Shown piece by piece: positions 1-9,545 of a DNA stretch of 64,000 nt. A program made the translations under genes and the position numbers. The stretch is from Nitrosomonadales bacterium. Its GTDB lineage: Bacteria; Pseudomonadota; Gammaproteobacteria; Burkholderiales; Gallionellaceae. Location of the stretch: assembly GCA_016199835.1 (NCBI GenBank), contig JACQFX010000026.1, positions 62,001-126,000 of the forward strand. The letters run 5' to 3'. The number at the start of each line of letters is the position of its first letter. The first letter of the stretch is position 1. Below the pieces are notes generated by a model, which saw only the letters and a program-made list of their open reading frames with translations, did not search any database and had not been told where the DNA came from.

Positions 1-22
1 AAATGGTAGGGAAAGTCTGCAA

Positions 23-403
23 GTGACCAGAAGGATAAACAGAGGCTTTACGCTGATTGAATTGCTCGTGGTGATGGCGATCATAGGGACGCTATTGACG
101 ATCGCCGTCCCCAAATATTTTCACAGCGTCGACCGGGCTAAAGAGGCGGTGCTCCATCAGAACCTGGTATTGACACGCCAGGCTATCGACAAATATTTTG
201 GTGATAATGGTAAATACCCGGATACGCTGGATGATCTGGTTCAGAAAAAATATTTGCGCAGTGTGCCTTATGACCCGATTGCCGATAGCAGTACGGCATG
301 GGTGATTATCGCGCCCTCATCCGAGGGCAAGGGTGCCGTGTACGACGTTAAGAGTAGCGCGCCCGGAGCCGGTTTGGATGGGACACAATACAAGGATTGG
401 TGA
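23..403 (+). CDS. Type II secretion/type IV pilus pseudopilin (GspG-like)
   Basis: Probable pseudopilin that would be processed by prepilin peptidase and built into a periplasmic pseudopilus. The N-terminus has a short basic leader (MTRRINRG), then FTLIELLVVMAII, the class III prepilin signal with Gly at -1 and Glu at +5, followed by a hydrophobic helix. The C-terminal part (YFGDNGKYPDTLDDL, then YDPI) resembles GspG-type globular domains. At 126 residues it is slightly shorter than a classical GspG. The start is GTG at 23, with a GTAGGGAAAG stretch upstream; genes further upstream lie outside the window. The next gene is also pseudopilin-like, which suggests the tail of a secretion or pilus operon. 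Whether it is GspG or a minor pseudopilin cannot be settled here. Confidence 0.85.
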   Translation: MTRRINRGFTLIELLVVMAIIGTLLTIAVPKYFHSVDRAKEAVLHQNLVLTRQAIDKYFGDNGKYPDTLDDLVQKKYLRSVPYDPIADSSTAWVIIAPSSEGKGAVYDVKSSAPGAGLDGTQYKDW

Positions 404-491
404 TTTTGTCTGGTCGCCGAGTACGAAGCAGTTTGCCACGCGATTGGCGTTTGCCCGGAATAATTCGGGGCCTGGTCAGGCTTCACCATTT

Positions 492-1016
492 ATGCAATTA
501 AGAATCAGACCCGGTTCCCGCTTGCCTCCGGTGCGCTATATGGGGGGCGCCATCTTTATGGGGATGCTGGCGGTCGTCGCGATCATGAGTATTGGATTGT
601 TCGCCGTGGGTGATATCTGGAGCACCACAAGGCAACGCGAGAAGGAGCAGGAATTGTTGTTCATCGGGCATCAGTTCCGATCGGCAATTGAGGCATACAG
701 TCAGAATGATCCACGGGGTAAGCAGGTTCAAACCTACCCCATGTATCTGGAAGATATGCTGGTTGACCCCCGCTATCCTAATGCCCATAGGTATCTTCGG
801 AAAATCTACATCGATCCGATGACGGGTAAAAACGAATGGGGTTTGCTGAAAAATTCCAATGGCGGCATCTATGGGGTCTATAGCCTGTCTGAAGATGTTC
901 CGATCAAAAGCGATAACTTTGATATGGCGGATGCCGGGTTTTCAGGCGCAAAGCAGTATTCATCCTGGACCTTTACGTACAGCCCATCCGTGCCGGATGG
1001 GACTGTTCGCCCGTGA
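492..1016 (+). CDS. Pseudopilin-like membrane-anchored protein
   Basis: 174 residues if translation starts at ATG 492; the frame stays open upstream to 333, so the start is uncertain. A hydrophobic segment follows residue 17 (YMGGAIFMGMLAVVAIMSIG), then an amphipathic region (REKEQELLFIGHQFRSAIEAY) and a small domain with YPMYLEDMLVDPR and IYIDPMTGKNEWGL. This matches the type II secretion pseudopilin-like proteins that follow a GspG-like gene in betaproteobacteria. It lacks the canonical G/FTLIE cleavage site and the +5 Glu, so it may not be processed normally. It lies downstream of and close to the GspG-like gene and is probably cotranscribed. Role inferred from family resemblance only. Confidence 0.7.
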   Translation: MQLRIRPGSRLPPVRYMGGAIFMGMLAVVAIMSIGLFAVGDIWSTTRQREKEQELLFIGHQFRSAIEAYSQNDPRGKQVQTYPMYLEDMLVDPRYPNAHRYLRKIYIDPMTGKNEWGLLKNSNGGIYGVYSLSEDVPIKSDNFDMADAGFSGAKQYSSWTFTYSPSVPDGTVRP

Positions 1017-1066
1017 GTTCAGGGGGGGATGTGTCGAGTGAGCATGGCGCGGAATTGCAGGAATGC

Positions 1067-1097
1067 TTGCCCATTTATGCGGGATTCACGCTACAAT
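1067..1097 (+). promoter_or_regulatory. Candidate sigma70 promoter of the PilZ gene
   Basis: TTGCCC at 1067-1072 and TACAAT at 1092-1097 are separated by 19 bp, and TACAAT is followed by GCGCC. The -10 plus GC-rich discriminator matches other candidate promoters in this window (5933, 22023, 29550). The spacer is slightly long, so confidence is modest. Confidence 0.4.
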
Positions 1098-1180
1098 GCG
1101 CCACTAAATTTTAGCGGTACTTGTGAATTGAGGTCGGATTTTATGTTGAAACTGCACTGGGGATTAAAGGGGCTAATCTA

Positions 1181-1537
1181 ATGGGTGGGAATGTACAGCG
1201 AAAACATGAGCGGTACCCTTTAAAGAATCAGCCCAGCGGGAGGCTTTATCTCAGAACGGGATCGGGGCGGCATCTGGTCAAGAATGTCAGGGATATTTCG
1301 AGTTCAGGCATCAGTCTGTCTGTTGATGAGGGCTTCTCCAAAATGGCCGATGTGGAGCTGGAATACTCGGCTCCCAATGGCAGGGTCGAGGTTTTCGGGA
1401 AGGTCGTGTGGTGCGCACAAGAACTGAACAATCAGGGTAAGGGGCCATATCTGTTGGGTATAGAACTGTTGAGCCCCATGATGCTGGTTTCGGTGTTGCT
1501 CCAGAATAGCCCCCCGAAAGCAAAAGCAAGAGCCTGA
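1181..1537 (+). CDS. PilZ domain protein (putative c-di-GMP receptor)
   Basis: 118-residue single-domain PilZ protein. The c-di-GMP binding signatures are visible: an Arg-rich N-terminal loop (RKHERYPL, RxxxR type) and DISSSGISL, the D/NxSxxG motif, about 30 residues further on. The rest is a beta-barrel pattern ending in a GKVVWC-type strand. It probably binds c-di-GMP and regulates a motility, secretion or pilus function, which fits the preceding pseudopilin genes, but the partner is unknown. It has its own candidate promoter. The start is ATG at 1181. A second PilZ protein is encoded at 28455-28862. Confidence 0.85.
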   Translation: MGGNVQRKHERYPLKNQPSGRLYLRTGSGRHLVKNVRDISSSGISLSVDEGFSKMADVELEYSAPNGRVEVFGKVVWCAQELNNQGKGPYLLGIELLSPMMLVSVLLQNSPPKAKARA

Positions 1538-1604
1538 TTCGTGCGCTGGCGCGCAATCATTAAGCAGCTATATTTTAAAATTAACGTCTCAAGAGGAGGA
1601 ATCG

Positions 1605-1952
1605 ATGCCACCCGTTACTAAGAAAATGAAACAATCCGTCATTCATGCTGAGGATCATGACATCGTTGCGATGTATGAGCCTAAACAAATTACCGAGTTT
1701 CTGGTCAAGCTCCATAATTTGCATGAGGGATTGTTTGATTTGGTTCTTGGGTTCCAGGTTGCTGTGGGTTCTGTGGGCCCCGGCCCCTCTTCGGTCATGC
1801 CAGGTGCAGTAATTGGAGTTAAGCATATCGGGTTGGTAAAAGTGGAGAAGAAAAGCGCGACTACGGTGAATGCCGCCAAAGTCAATCCTGCTCCGAAGAA
1901 ACACGTTGTGAAGAAACCCGCAGCCACAAAGAAAGCGCCAGCAAAGAAATAA
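1605..1952 (+). CDS. Hypothetical protein with Lys/Ala/Pro-rich tail
   Basis: 115 residues, function not recognised. The first 50 residues look like a small helical domain (EPKQITEFLVKLHNLHEGLFDLV). The middle is Gly/Val-rich (residues about 50-75). The last 35 residues are a basic low-complexity tail rich in KKPA-type steps, resembling histone H1-like or nucleoid-associated tails. A strong AGAGGAGG ribosome-binding site precedes ATG 1605, which supports real translation. The tail suggests nucleic acid or polyanion binding, but that is inference only. Confidence 0.6.
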   Translation: MPPVTKKMKQSVIHAEDHDIVAMYEPKQITEFLVKLHNLHEGLFDLVLGFQVAVGSVGPGPSSVMPGAVIGVKHIGLVKVEKKSATTVNAAKVNPAPKKHVVKKPAATKKAPAKK

Positions 1953-2167
1953 CGCGAACCGTTCCATGACCTGCCGCTTGCAAACTGGCGGGTCGTGCGC
2001 GCCCCTTTGCGTCGACGTATACGGGTAAGCATCTCCGCAAAATCCAGGGGCGGAGCGGTGAAGGTGACCGCACCTGCCACGCTCGGTCGTGAGCTGACTC
2101 CCCGCAAGCATTTTCGCAAGGTTTTCTGTAGCGCGATCCCATTGCCGGGCAAATAATTCTGTTTTCC

Positions 2168-3505
2168 GTGATCAAGAAATTCCATATCAAGACTTTCGGC
2201 TGCCAGATGAACGAGTACGACTCGGACAAGATGGCGGATGTGCTGCGCGCCTGCGACGGCATGGTGCAGACCGACCGGCAGGAAGACGCGGATGTCATTC
2301 TGTTCAACACCTGTTCGATACGCGAGAAGGCAGAAGAGAAAGTTTTTTCCGATCTGGGGCGCGCGCGGGTATTGAAGCAGGCCAAGCCTGACCTGCTCAT
2401 CGGCGTCGGCGGTTGCGTCGCCAGCCAGGAGGGCGAGGCCATCGTGCGCCGCGCACCTTACGTCGACGTGGTGTTCGGTCCGCAGACGCTGCATCGCTTA
2501 CCGCAATTGATCGCCGCACGGCTCGCCAGCGGGCAGCCGCAAGTGGACATCAGTTTCCCCGAAATAGAAAAATTCGATCACCTTCCGCGCGCGCAGACCA
2601 CAGCCGGCTCGGCCTATGTTTCCATCATGGAAGGGTGCAGCAAATACTGCACTTACTGCGTGGTACCTTTCACGCGTGGCGAGGAAGTGTCGCGCCCGTT
2701 TGACGATGTGATGCGCGAGATACTGGGTCTGACGCAGCAGGGTGTGGGTGAGATCACCTTGCTCGGGCAGAACGTGAATGCCTATCGCGGCGAGATGGAT
2801 GATGGAGACACAGCGGATTTCGCTTTTCTGCTGCAAGCCGTCGCGGCTCTGGAAGGCGTACGGCGCCTGCGCTACACCACTTCGCATCCCAGGGAAATGA
2901 GTTCGCGCGTGGTGGACGCGTACGCCAGCACGCCCAAACTCGTGAGCCATTTACACCTGCCGGTGCAGTCCGGCTCCGACCGCATACTCGCCGCGATGAA
3001 ACGCGGCTACACCGCGCTCGAATACAAATCGCTGGTGCGCAAGCTGCGTGCGGCGCGTCCGGACATTTCCATTTCCACCGATTTTATCGTCGGCTTTCCC
3101 GGCGAGACCGAAGCCGATTTCGAGGCGACCATGAAGCTGATAGACGACATCGGCTTCGATGCCAGTTTCAGTTTCGTCTACAGCCCGCGCCCCGGCACGC
3201 CTGCCGCCGAAATGGCGGACGATACACTACCGGAGGTCAAGCTCGCGCGCCTGCAACGTTTGCAAGCCAGGATAGACCAGCAGGAACAAGCGATCAGCGA
3301 GGCCATGGTCGGCACCGTGCAGCGCGTGATGGTTGAAGGCATTTCGAAAAAGAACGCGCAGGAACTGGCGGGGCGCACCGACAACAATCGCATCGTGAAC
3401 TTCGTCGGCTCGCCCGGCATGATAGGCCGTTTCGTGGACGTGACCATACTCGCTGTTTCCATGCACACCCTGCGTGGCGAGGCAGTGCTCAGGCCGGAGG
3501 CATAA
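2168..3505 (+). CDS. miaB: tRNA-2-methylthio-N6-dimethylallyladenosine synthase MiaB
   Basis: Radical SAM methylthiotransferase that converts i6A37 to ms2i6A37 in tRNAs reading UNN codons. Cys12, Cys49 and Cys83 of the N-terminal UPF0004 domain would hold the auxiliary 4Fe-4S cluster. Cys157, Cys161 and Cys164 (CSKYCTYC) hold the radical SAM cluster. A TRAM RNA-binding domain forms roughly the last 65 residues. The length of 445 is normal for the family. GTG at 2168 is the start; the first strand ([13 protein letters not shown]) follows at once, so no shorter start is likely. It heads the conserved miaB-ybeZ-ybeY-corC cluster. Confidence 0.97.
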   Translation: MIKKFHIKTFGCQMNEYDSDKMADVLRACDGMVQTDRQEDADVILFNTCSIREKAEEKVFSDLGRARVLKQAKPDLLIGVGGCVASQEGEAIVRRAPYVDVVFGPQTLHRLPQLIAARLASGQPQVDISFPEIEKFDHLPRAQTTAGSAYVSIMEGCSKYCTYCVVPFTRGEEVSRPFDDVMREILGLTQQGVGEITLLGQNVNAYRGEMDDGDTADFAFLLQAVAALEGVRRLRYTTSHPREMSSRVVDAYASTPKLVSHLHLPVQSGSDRILAAMKRGYTALEYKSLVRKLRAARPDISISTDFIVGFPGETEADFEATMKLIDDIGFDASFSFVYSPRPGTPAAEMADDTLPEVKLARLQRLQARIDQQEQAISEAMVGTVQRVMVEGISKKNAQELAGRTDNNRIVNFVGSPGMIGRFVDVTILAVSMHTLRGEAVLRPEA

Positions 3506-3616
3506 AGGCTGTCGCTATTTGTGGCTACGTTGCCATGGAGGGGATTCCGGATAGGCTGAAATGGTTGATTCCCGCCGCATCCATGTTAATCTTGAGCCAA
3601 CGCTCTTCCCCGAATT

Positions 3617-4588
3617 ATGAATACGCCCGCCCTACAATTTTCCATGGAACCGCTGGACAACGCGCGGCTGGCCAATTTGTGCGGTGCGTTCGACGAGAAC
3701 CTGCGCCAGATCGAGACCGCGCTGGAAGTCGTCATTTCGCGTCGCGGCGAGCGCTTCAGCGTGCAGGGCGAAGCGCACAAGGCCGAACTCGCGCGTCGGG
3801 TGCTCCAGGAGTTTTATCTGGAAGCGAAGCACGACATCAGCCTGGAGAAATTCCAGCTCGGCCTGATCGAGGCGATGCGCAACGATGGCGAGCCGGAGGC
3901 GCAGACGGAATTCGTGCCGCTACTGATGACGCGCAAATCCGAGGTGCGCGGCCGCACGCCGCGCCAGAACAATTATCTGCAAGCCATCCAGCAGCACGAC
4001 ATCACCTTCGGCGTCGGCCCGGCCGGAACCGGCAAGACCTGGCTTGCCGCGGCTTGCGCGGTAGACGCGTTGCAGCGCGAGAGCGTCAAGCGATTGGTGC
4101 TGGTGCGTCCGGCGGTGGAGGCGGGCGAACGCCTGGGTTTCCTGCCCGGCGACCTGGCGCAGAAAGTCGATCCCTATCTGCGCCCTTTGTACGATGCGCT
4201 GTACGACCTCATGGGACTGGAAAAAGTAAGCAAGGCATTCGAGCGCGGCGTGATCGAGATCGCGCCGCTGGCTTACATGCGCGGGCGCACGCTGAATCAT
4301 TCCTTTATCATTCTCGACGAGGCGCAGAACACCACGCCCGAGCAGATGAAGATGTTCCTCACGCGCATCGGTTTCGGCAGCAAGGCCGTCATCACCGGCG
4401 ACGTGACGCAGATAGACCTGGCGCGCGGGCAGAAGAGCGGTTTGGTCGAAGCACGCAGCGTGCTGCAAGACGTGCGCGGCATCGCCTTCCAGGATTTTCT
4501 GGCCGAAGATGTGGTGCGCCATCCGCTGGTGCAGAAAATCGTTTCGGCCTATGAACGGCATGAACTGCGAAACAGGGGGCAGATATGA
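3617..4588 (+). CDS. ybeZ: PhoH-family ATPase YbeZ
   Basis: PhoH-like P-loop ATPase of 323 residues. Walker A is GPAGTGKT at residues 134-141 and Walker B is FIILDEAQNTT further downstream. The N-terminal third is a KH-like region typical of the YbeZ branch. YbeZ proteins work with the endoribonuclease YbeY in rRNA and ribosome quality control, and here ybeY follows with a 4-base ATGA overlap, indicating translational coupling. A longer frame covering the same DNA (3535-4554) gives a low-complexity Arg/Ala-rich product and is spurious. Confidence 0.95.
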   Translation: MNTPALQFSMEPLDNARLANLCGAFDENLRQIETALEVVISRRGERFSVQGEAHKAELARRVLQEFYLEAKHDISLEKFQLGLIEAMRNDGEPEAQTEFVPLLMTRKSEVRGRTPRQNNYLQAIQQHDITFGVGPAGTGKTWLAAACAVDALQRESVKRLVLVRPAVEAGERLGFLPGDLAQKVDPYLRPLYDALYDLMGLEKVSKAFERGVIEIAPLAYMRGRTLNHSFIILDEAQNTTPEQMKMFLTRIGFGSKAVITGDVTQIDLARGQKSGLVEARSVLQDVRGIAFQDFLAEDVVRHPLVQKIVSAYERHELRNRGQI

Positions 4589-5028
4589 GCAAACTTTCAC
4601 TTACCGTGCAATACGCGAGCAGCGCGAAACACATGCCCACGCGCCAGCAGTTCCGCCGCTGGGTGACCGCTGCGTTGCAACACGATGTGCAGATCACGTT
4701 GCGCCTCGTGGACGAGGACGAAGCGCGCTACCTGAACAAGAGTTTTCGCGGCAAGGACTACGCCACCAATGTGCTGACCTTCGTGTATGACAACGAACTG
4801 CCGCTCTATGGCGACCTGATTATTTGCGCGCCGGTAGCGGTCAGGGAAGCGCGCAAGCAGCACAAGCATCTGATGGAGTATTACGCGCATCTCGCGATCC
4901 ACGCCGTGCTGCACCTGCAGGGTTACGAACATGAAGAAGAGGATGAGGCCGTTGCGATGGAAGCGTACGAGACTGCAATCATGACGAAATTAGGGTATGC
5001 TGATCCTCATCAGGGAGCAGGTTCTTAA
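4585..5028 (+). CDS. ybeY: Endoribonuclease YbeY (16S rRNA maturation)
   Basis: Zinc-dependent single-strand endoribonuclease needed for 16S rRNA 3' end maturation and late ribosome quality control. The metal signature HAVLHLQGYEH (HxxxHxxxxxH) lies near the C-terminus, around residues 110-120. The N-terminal fold includes the conserved NKSFRGKDYATNVLTF stretch. At 147 residues the length is typical. The start codon overlaps the stop of ybeZ by four bases, and corC follows after nine bases, so the three genes form one transcription unit. Confidence 0.96.
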   Translation: MSKLSLTVQYASSAKHMPTRQQFRRWVTAALQHDVQITLRLVDEDEARYLNKSFRGKDYATNVLTFVYDNELPLYGDLIICAPVAVREARKQHKHLMEYYAHLAIHAVLHLQGYEHEEEDEAVAMEAYETAIMTKLGYADPHQGAGS

Positions 5029-5037
5029 ACTAAAAAG

Positions 5038-5874
5038 ATGGACGATTCAGACAGTAACAAACCGACTTTGCTGGAGCGCCTTTCCACGCTGCTATTGCGT
5101 GAGCCGGAAGACCGCGAGCAACTCATAGAATTGCTGCACTCCGCCTACGAGCGTAACCTGCTGGATGCAGACGCGCTGTCCATGATGGAGGGCGTGATCC
5201 AGGTTTCAGAGCGCCAGGTGCGCGAGATCATGATCCCGCGCGCGCAGATGGATGTCATCGACATCAGCCAGCCGCCGGAGCAATTCATTCCCTTCGTCAT
5301 CGAAACCGCGCACTCGCGCTTCCCGGTGATCGACGGCGACAAGGACAACATCGTCGGCATCCTGCTGGCGAAAGACCTGCTGCGCTATTACGCGGGCGAG
5401 GAGTTCGAGGTGCGCGACATGCTGCGCCCCGCCGTGTTCGTGCCGGAATCCAAACGCCTCAACGTGCTGCTGCGCGACTTCCGCAGCAACCGCAACCATA
5501 TCGCGCTGGTGGTGGACGAATACGGCGGCGTGTGCGGCATGGTCACCATCGAGGACGTGCTGGAACAGATCGTCGGCGACATCGAGGATGAATACGATTT
5601 CGACGAAGACGAAGACAACCTCATTCCGGATGGCAAAGGCCACTGGCGCGTCAAAGCCGGCACCGAGATTGCCGACTTCAACGAGGCATTGGGCACTGAT
5701 TTCAGCGACGAGGAATGCGACACCGTAGGCGGCCTCGTGCTCAAGGCCGCAGGCCAGCTTCCCAAGAGCGGCGAACGCATAGTCGTCGGCAACCTCATCT
5801 TCACCGTCCTGCGCGTTGATAGCCGCAGACTCTACTCGGTGCTGGTCGAGCATAAACCGCCGGAGCAAGAGTAG
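5038..5874 (+). CDS. corC: CorC/YbeX-type CBS domain protein
   Basis: 278-residue soluble protein with two CBS domains (about residues 65-190; ETAHSRFPVI and NHIALVVDEYGGVCGMVTIEDVLEQIVGDI are diagnostic) and a C-terminal CorC_HlyC domain. It lacks the N-terminal DUF21 membrane domain found in larger paralogues. In enterobacteria the corresponding gene, ybeX/corC, follows ybeY and has been linked to Mg/Co efflux and ribosome metabolism. In enterobacteria lnt comes next; here the next gene is glyA after a 103-base gap, so the cluster ends here. Confidence 0.93.
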   Translation: MDDSDSNKPTLLERLSTLLLREPEDREQLIELLHSAYERNLLDADALSMMEGVIQVSERQVREIMIPRAQMDVIDISQPPEQFIPFVIETAHSRFPVIDGDKDNIVGILLAKDLLRYYAGEEFEVRDMLRPAVFVPESKRLNVLLRDFRSNRNHIALVVDEYGGVCGMVTIEDVLEQIVGDIEDEYDFDEDEDNLIPDGKGHWRVKAGTEIADFNEALGTDFSDEECDTVGGLVLKAAGQLPKSGERIVVGNLIFTVLRVDSRRLYSVLVEHKPPEQE

Positions 5875-5929
5875 GGACGCTTGCCGGATTTTGCCGGGCG
5901 CGTTGCATTCCCGCCCTTTCCATCTGCCG

Positions 5930-5938
5930 TGATAAAAT
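5930..5938 (+). promoter_or_regulatory. Candidate extended -10 promoter of glyA
   Basis: TGATAAAAT at 5930-5938 fits an extended -10 element (TGnTAAAAT), followed by GCGCG and then glyA 39 bases later. No convincing -35 lies 16-18 bases upstream. No glycine riboswitch-like structure was recognised in the short leader. Confidence 0.4.
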
Positions 5939-5977
5939 GCGCGTCTTTCCCGTTTACCGTTAATTTGGAAGGCTCAC

Positions 5978-7225
5978 ATGTTCTCCAGCAAAAACACCAT
6001 CGTCCATACCGACCCGGAATTGTGGGTGGCAATCCAGAATGAAAACCGCCGCCAGGAAGAGCACATCGAACTGATCGCGTCGGAAAACTATACCAGCCCG
6101 GCGGTGATGGAGGCGCAGGGCGGTCAGCTCACCAACAAGTATGCCGAAGGCTACCCCGGCAAGCGTTACTACGGCGGCTGCGAATTTGCGGACATCGCCG
6201 AGCAACTGGCCATTGATCGCGCCAAGGCTCTGTTCGGTGCGGAATACGCCAACGTGCAGCCGCACTCCGGTTCGCAGGCAAATCAGGCGGTGTATGTGTC
6301 AGTGCTCAAGCCCGGCGACACCATCCTCGGCATGAGCCTCGCGCACGGCGGCCACCTGACCCACGGCGCATCGGTGAACATCAGCGGCAAGCTGTACAAC
6401 GCGATCCAGTACGGCCTCAACGACAAGGAAGACATCGACTACGACCAGGTGCAGAAGCTGGCCAACGAGCACAAGCCCAAGATGATCGTGGCCGGTGCAT
6501 CGGCATTCGCACTGGTGATCGACTGGAAACGCTTCCGCGCCATCGCCGACAGTGTCGGCGCTTATCTGTTCGTGGACATGGCGCACTACGCCGGACTGGT
6601 CGCTGCGGGTTGCTATCCGTCCCCGGTGGGCATCGCCGACTTCGTTACCACCACTACGCACAAGACCTTGCGCGGCCCGCGCGGCGGCCTGATCCTGGCC
6701 AAGGCCGAACACGAGAAAGCGCTGAATTCCGCAATTTTCCCCTGCCTGCAAGGCGGCCCGCTGATGCATGTGATCGCAGCCAAAGCTATCGCCTTCAAGG
6801 AAGCCGCGAGCAAGGAATTCAAGGCTTACCAGATGCAAGTGATAGACAACGCGCGCGTGATGGCGAAAGTGCTGCAAGAGCGCGGCGTGCGCATCGTGTC
6901 CGGTCGCACCGACAGCCACGTATTCCTGGTCGACCTGCAACCCAAGAACCTCACCGGCAAGGATGCCGAAGCCGCACTGGGCCGCGCCCACATCACGGTG
7001 AACAAGAACGCCATCCCCAACGATCCGCAGAAGCCTTTCGTCACCAGCGGCATACGCATCGGCAGTCCGGCGATGACCACGCGCGGCTTCAAGGAACTTG
7101 AAGCCGAGAAACTCGCCAACCTGATCGCCGATGTGCTGGATGCGCCGAACGACGAAGCCGTGATCGCGCGCGTGGTGGGCGAGGTCAGGAAACTGACTAC
7201 GCAGTTTCCGGTGTACGGCAAATAG
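5978..7225 (+). CDS. glyA: Serine hydroxymethyltransferase
   Basis: PLP enzyme interconverting serine and tetrahydrofolate with glycine and 5,10-methylene-THF, the main source of one-carbon units. It has 415 residues, normal length. The Schiff-base lysine is Lys229 in [15 protein letters not shown]. The conserved [14 protein letters not shown] and [13 protein letters not shown] stretches are present near residues 36-67. It has a candidate promoter and GAAGG ribosome-binding site. nrdR and ribD follow in the same direction, the glyA-nrdR-rib order common in Betaproteobacteria. Confidence 0.98.
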   Translation: MFSSKNTIVHTDPELWVAIQNENRRQEEHIELIASENYTSPAVMEAQGGQLTNKYAEGYPGKRYYGGCEFADIAEQLAIDRAKALFGAEYANVQPHSGSQANQAVYVSVLKPGDTILGMSLAHGGHLTHGASVNISGKLYNAIQYGLNDKEDIDYDQVQKLANEHKPKMIVAGASAFALVIDWKRFRAIADSVGAYLFVDMAHYAGLVAAGCYPSPVGIADFVTTTTHKTLRGPRGGLILAKAEHEKALNSAIFPCLQGGPLMHVIAAKAIAFKEAASKEFKAYQMQVIDNARVMAKVLQERGVRIVSGRTDSHVFLVDLQPKNLTGKDAEAALGRAHITVNKNAIPNDPQKPFVTSGIRIGSPAMTTRGFKELEAEKLANLIADVLDAPNDEAVIARVVGEVRKLTTQFPVYGK

Positions 7226-7297
7226 ACGTGGCTTGAGACGTAAGTTGGAAATTAAAACAAACTTCTGACTTAATGTCTTGCGTCTAGCAACCCTTAT

Positions 7298-7780
7298 ATG
7301 AAATGCCCCTTCTGTAAATACCCCGACACCCAGGTCGTCGACACGCGCGAGAACGAGGAGGGCGACAGCATACGCCGCCGTCGCCGCTGCCTGTCGTGCG
7401 AGAAGCGCTTCACGACTTTCGAGACGGTGGAGTTGCGCATGCCGCAGGTGGTGAAGCAGAACGGCATGCGCAGCGAATTCGACGAAGAAAAACTGCGCAC
7501 CAGCTTCACGCGCGCGCTGCACAAGCGCCCGGTGCCCACCGAGCTGGTGGATGCGGCCATCCATAATCTGACGCAGAAAGTTTTCGCGCTGGGCGAGCGC
7601 GAGATCGGTTCGCGCCAGATCGGCGAGATGGTGATGAAGGAATTGCTCAAGCTGGATAAGGTCGCTTACATCCGCTTCGCTTCGGTCTACAAAAGTTTTC
7701 AGGACGTGGGCGATTTCACCGAAGCGGTGGAAGAAGTGCGCAAGGCGCCTGCAAGACGGCGCAAACCCCAGATCGTCTGA
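7298..7780 (+). CDS. nrdR: Transcriptional repressor NrdR
   Basis: Repressor of ribonucleotide reductase operons. The N-terminal zinc ribbon uses Cys3, Cys6, Cys31 and Cys34 (MKCPFCKY and CLSCEKRF), followed by an ATP-cone domain (about residues 49-139) that senses ATP/dATP. At 160 residues it is full length. Its stop codon shares one base with the start of ribD, so the genes are translationally coupled. No NrdR box was identified in the window; targets are presumably elsewhere. Confidence 0.97.
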   Translation: MKCPFCKYPDTQVVDTRENEEGDSIRRRRRCLSCEKRFTTFETVELRMPQVVKQNGMRSEFDEEKLRTSFTRALHKRPVPTELVDAAIHNLTQKVFALGEREIGSRQIGEMVMKELLKLDKVAYIRFASVYKSFQDVGDFTEAVEEVRKAPARRRKPQIV

Positions 7781-8868
7781 TGCTTACCGCGCAAGACCAG
7801 CAGTGGATGGCGCATGCGCTGCAACTGGCGGAGCGCGGCCTGTACACCACCAGTCCCAACCCGCGCGTCGGCTGCGTGCTGGTGCGCGATGACGCGGTCG
7901 TCGGCGCAGGCTGGCACGAGCGTGCGGGCGAACCCCATGCCGAAATTCATGCCTTGCGCGCAGCAGGTGAAGCCGCGCGCGGCGCGACCGCCTATGTCAC
8001 GCTGGAACCATGCAGCCATCACGGACGCACACCGCCCTGCGCCGATGCTCTGATAGCGGCAGGCGTGGCGCGTGTGGTGGCCGCGATGCAAGACCCGAAT
8101 CCGCAAGTTGCAGGGCAAGGTCTGAACAAGCTGCGTGCGGCGGGTATCGCAGTCGAATACGGCCTGATGGAGGCCGAGGCGAGCGCACTCAACATCGGGT
8201 TCTTTACGCGCATGACGCGCGGCATGCCGTGGCTGCGCAGCAAGATCGCGGCGAGCCTGGACGGGCGCACCGCGCTCAACAACGGCGTGAGCCAGTGGAT
8301 CACCGGCGCAGAAGCGCGGCAGGAGGTGCAGCATTGGCGCGCGCGTTCCTGCGCCGTGCTCACCGGCATCGGCACCGTGCTGGAAGACGATGCGCAACTC
8401 AACGTGCGCAGCATAGAGACAACGCGGCAACCGTTGCGCGTGGTGGTGGACAGCTATCTGCGCATGCCGCTGAGTGCCAGAATTTTGCAAGGCGGGAATG
8501 TGGTGGTCTACACCGCCACGCAAGACGCAGAAAAGATTGCCGCACTGGAAAATGCTGGCGCGTGCGTCACCGTATTGCCGGATGACGATGGGCGTGTGGA
8601 TTTGCATGCCGTGCTGCGCGACCTCGCCACGCGCGGTTGCAACGAAGTGCTGGCAGAGGGCGGCGCCAGATTGAATGGCGCACTGCTGCAAGCCGGATTG
8701 GTGGATGAGCTGGTGCTTTATCTCGCGCCGCAATTGCTGGGCGACATGGCGCGTGGCATGGCGCAACTCGGCGAACTGACCAGCCTAGAACAGCGCATAA
8801 AACTGGATTGGCAGGATGTGCGGCGTGTGGGCGAGGATTTGCGCGTTGTGGCGCGAGTAAAAAAATAA
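7780..8868 (+). CDS. ribD: Bifunctional riboflavin-specific deaminase/reductase RibD
   Basis: Second and third steps of riboflavin synthesis: an N-terminal deaminase and a C-terminal 5-amino-6-(5-phosphoribosylamino)uracil reductase. The zinc motifs HAEIHAL and PCSHHGRTPPC are seen around residues 50-90. The reductase domain begins near residue 145 (PWLRSKIAASLDGR) and contains EGGARLNGALL. It has 362 residues, normal for the fusion. ribE follows after about 68 bases that contain a GC-rich palindrome, so the two are probably cotranscribed. Confidence 0.97.
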   Translation: MLTAQDQQWMAHALQLAERGLYTTSPNPRVGCVLVRDDAVVGAGWHERAGEPHAEIHALRAAGEAARGATAYVTLEPCSHHGRTPPCADALIAAGVARVVAAMQDPNPQVAGQGLNKLRAAGIAVEYGLMEAEASALNIGFFTRMTRGMPWLRSKIAASLDGRTALNNGVSQWITGAEARQEVQHWRARSCAVLTGIGTVLEDDAQLNVRSIETTRQPLRVVVDSYLRMPLSARILQGGNVVVYTATQDAEKIAALENAGACVTVLPDDDGRVDLHAVLRDLATRGCNEVLAEGGARLNGALLQAGLVDELVLYLAPQLLGDMARGMAQLGELTSLEQRIKLDWQDVRRVGEDLRVVARVKK

Positions 8869-8880
8869 CAGTCCATCACT

Positions 8881-8904
8881 CCCTCACCCTGAGAGGGGGA
8901 GGGA
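8881..8904 (+). repeat. GC-rich palindrome between ribD and ribE
   Basis: CCCTCACCCT followed by GAGAGGGGGAGGGA forms an imperfect inverted repeat of C-tracts and G-tracts. Similar elements occur inside thiL (14932-14972) and downstream of tRNA-Gln (44883-44923). There is no following T-run, so it is not an obvious terminator. Confidence 0.6.
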
Positions 8905-8936
8905 GGCAGTGGATTTACAAGGTTGAGGAGAAAATC

Positions 8937-9545
8937 ATGTTCAGTGGAATCATTGCAGATATAGGTACGATCACCTGCGCCGAAGATCGCAACGGTGGCC
9001 TGCGGCTTGCGGTTGCGACCAGGGCGCTCGGCATGGACGACGTGCAGTTGGGCGACAGCATCGCAGTCAACGGCGTGTGCCTTACCGTGATAAAAAAAGA
9101 GGCTGAGGTATTCACCGTGGAGGTGTCGCGCGAGACGCTGAATTGTACGATAGGGCTGGAAGCCCAGGGCGCACGCGTCAATCTCGAAAAAGCGCTGCGC
9201 CTGTCCGATCGTCTTGGCGGCCATCTGGTCAGCGGCCATGTGGACGGCGTGGGCGAGGTCGTGGCGTTCAATAATATCGGCGAGAGCTGGCGTCTGATCG
9301 TGCGTGCGCCGCAGGCGCTGGCGAAATACATCGCGGTCAAAGGTTCCATCACTATCAACGGCGTCAGTCTCACGGTGAACCTCGTCGCAGGTTCGGAGTT
9401 CGAGGTGAACCTTATCCCGCACACGCTGTCAGTGACCACGTTGAGCGAGCTGCACGTGGGCGCGAAAGTGAATCTGGAGATCGATCTGATTGCGCGCTAT
9501 GTGGAGCGCATGTTATCGGCAGAAAACCAGAAGGATGGTGCATGA
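8937..9545 (+). CDS. ribE: Riboflavin synthase alpha subunit
   Basis: Converts two molecules of 6,7-dimethyl-8-ribityllumazine to riboflavin. 202 residues with two tandem lumazine-binding barrel repeats: MFSGIIADIGTI at the N-terminus, LSDRLGGHLVSGHVDGVG around residue 92, and a second repeat from about residue 97. The C-terminal IARYVERM helix mediates trimerisation. ATG 8937 is chosen because the family begins MFSGII and a GAGGAG site lies upstream. The stop overlaps the next start by four bases (ATGA), coupling it to an unrelated membrane-protein gene. Confidence 0.97.
   Translation: MFSGIIADIGTITCAEDRNGGLRLAVATRALGMDDVQLGDSIAVNGVCLTVIKKEAEVFTVEVSRETLNCTIGLEAQGARVNLEKALRLSDRLGGHLVSGHVDGVGEVVAFNNIGESWRLIVRAPQALAKYIAVKGSITINGVSLTVNLVAGSEFEVNLIPHTLSVTTLSELHVGAKVNLEIDLIARYVERMLSAENQKDGA

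Noticed and set aside
3535-4554. 339-residue plus-strand frame
   Set aside because: Out-of-frame reading of ybeZ; Arg/Ala-rich, no motif, while ybeZ has Walker A and B.
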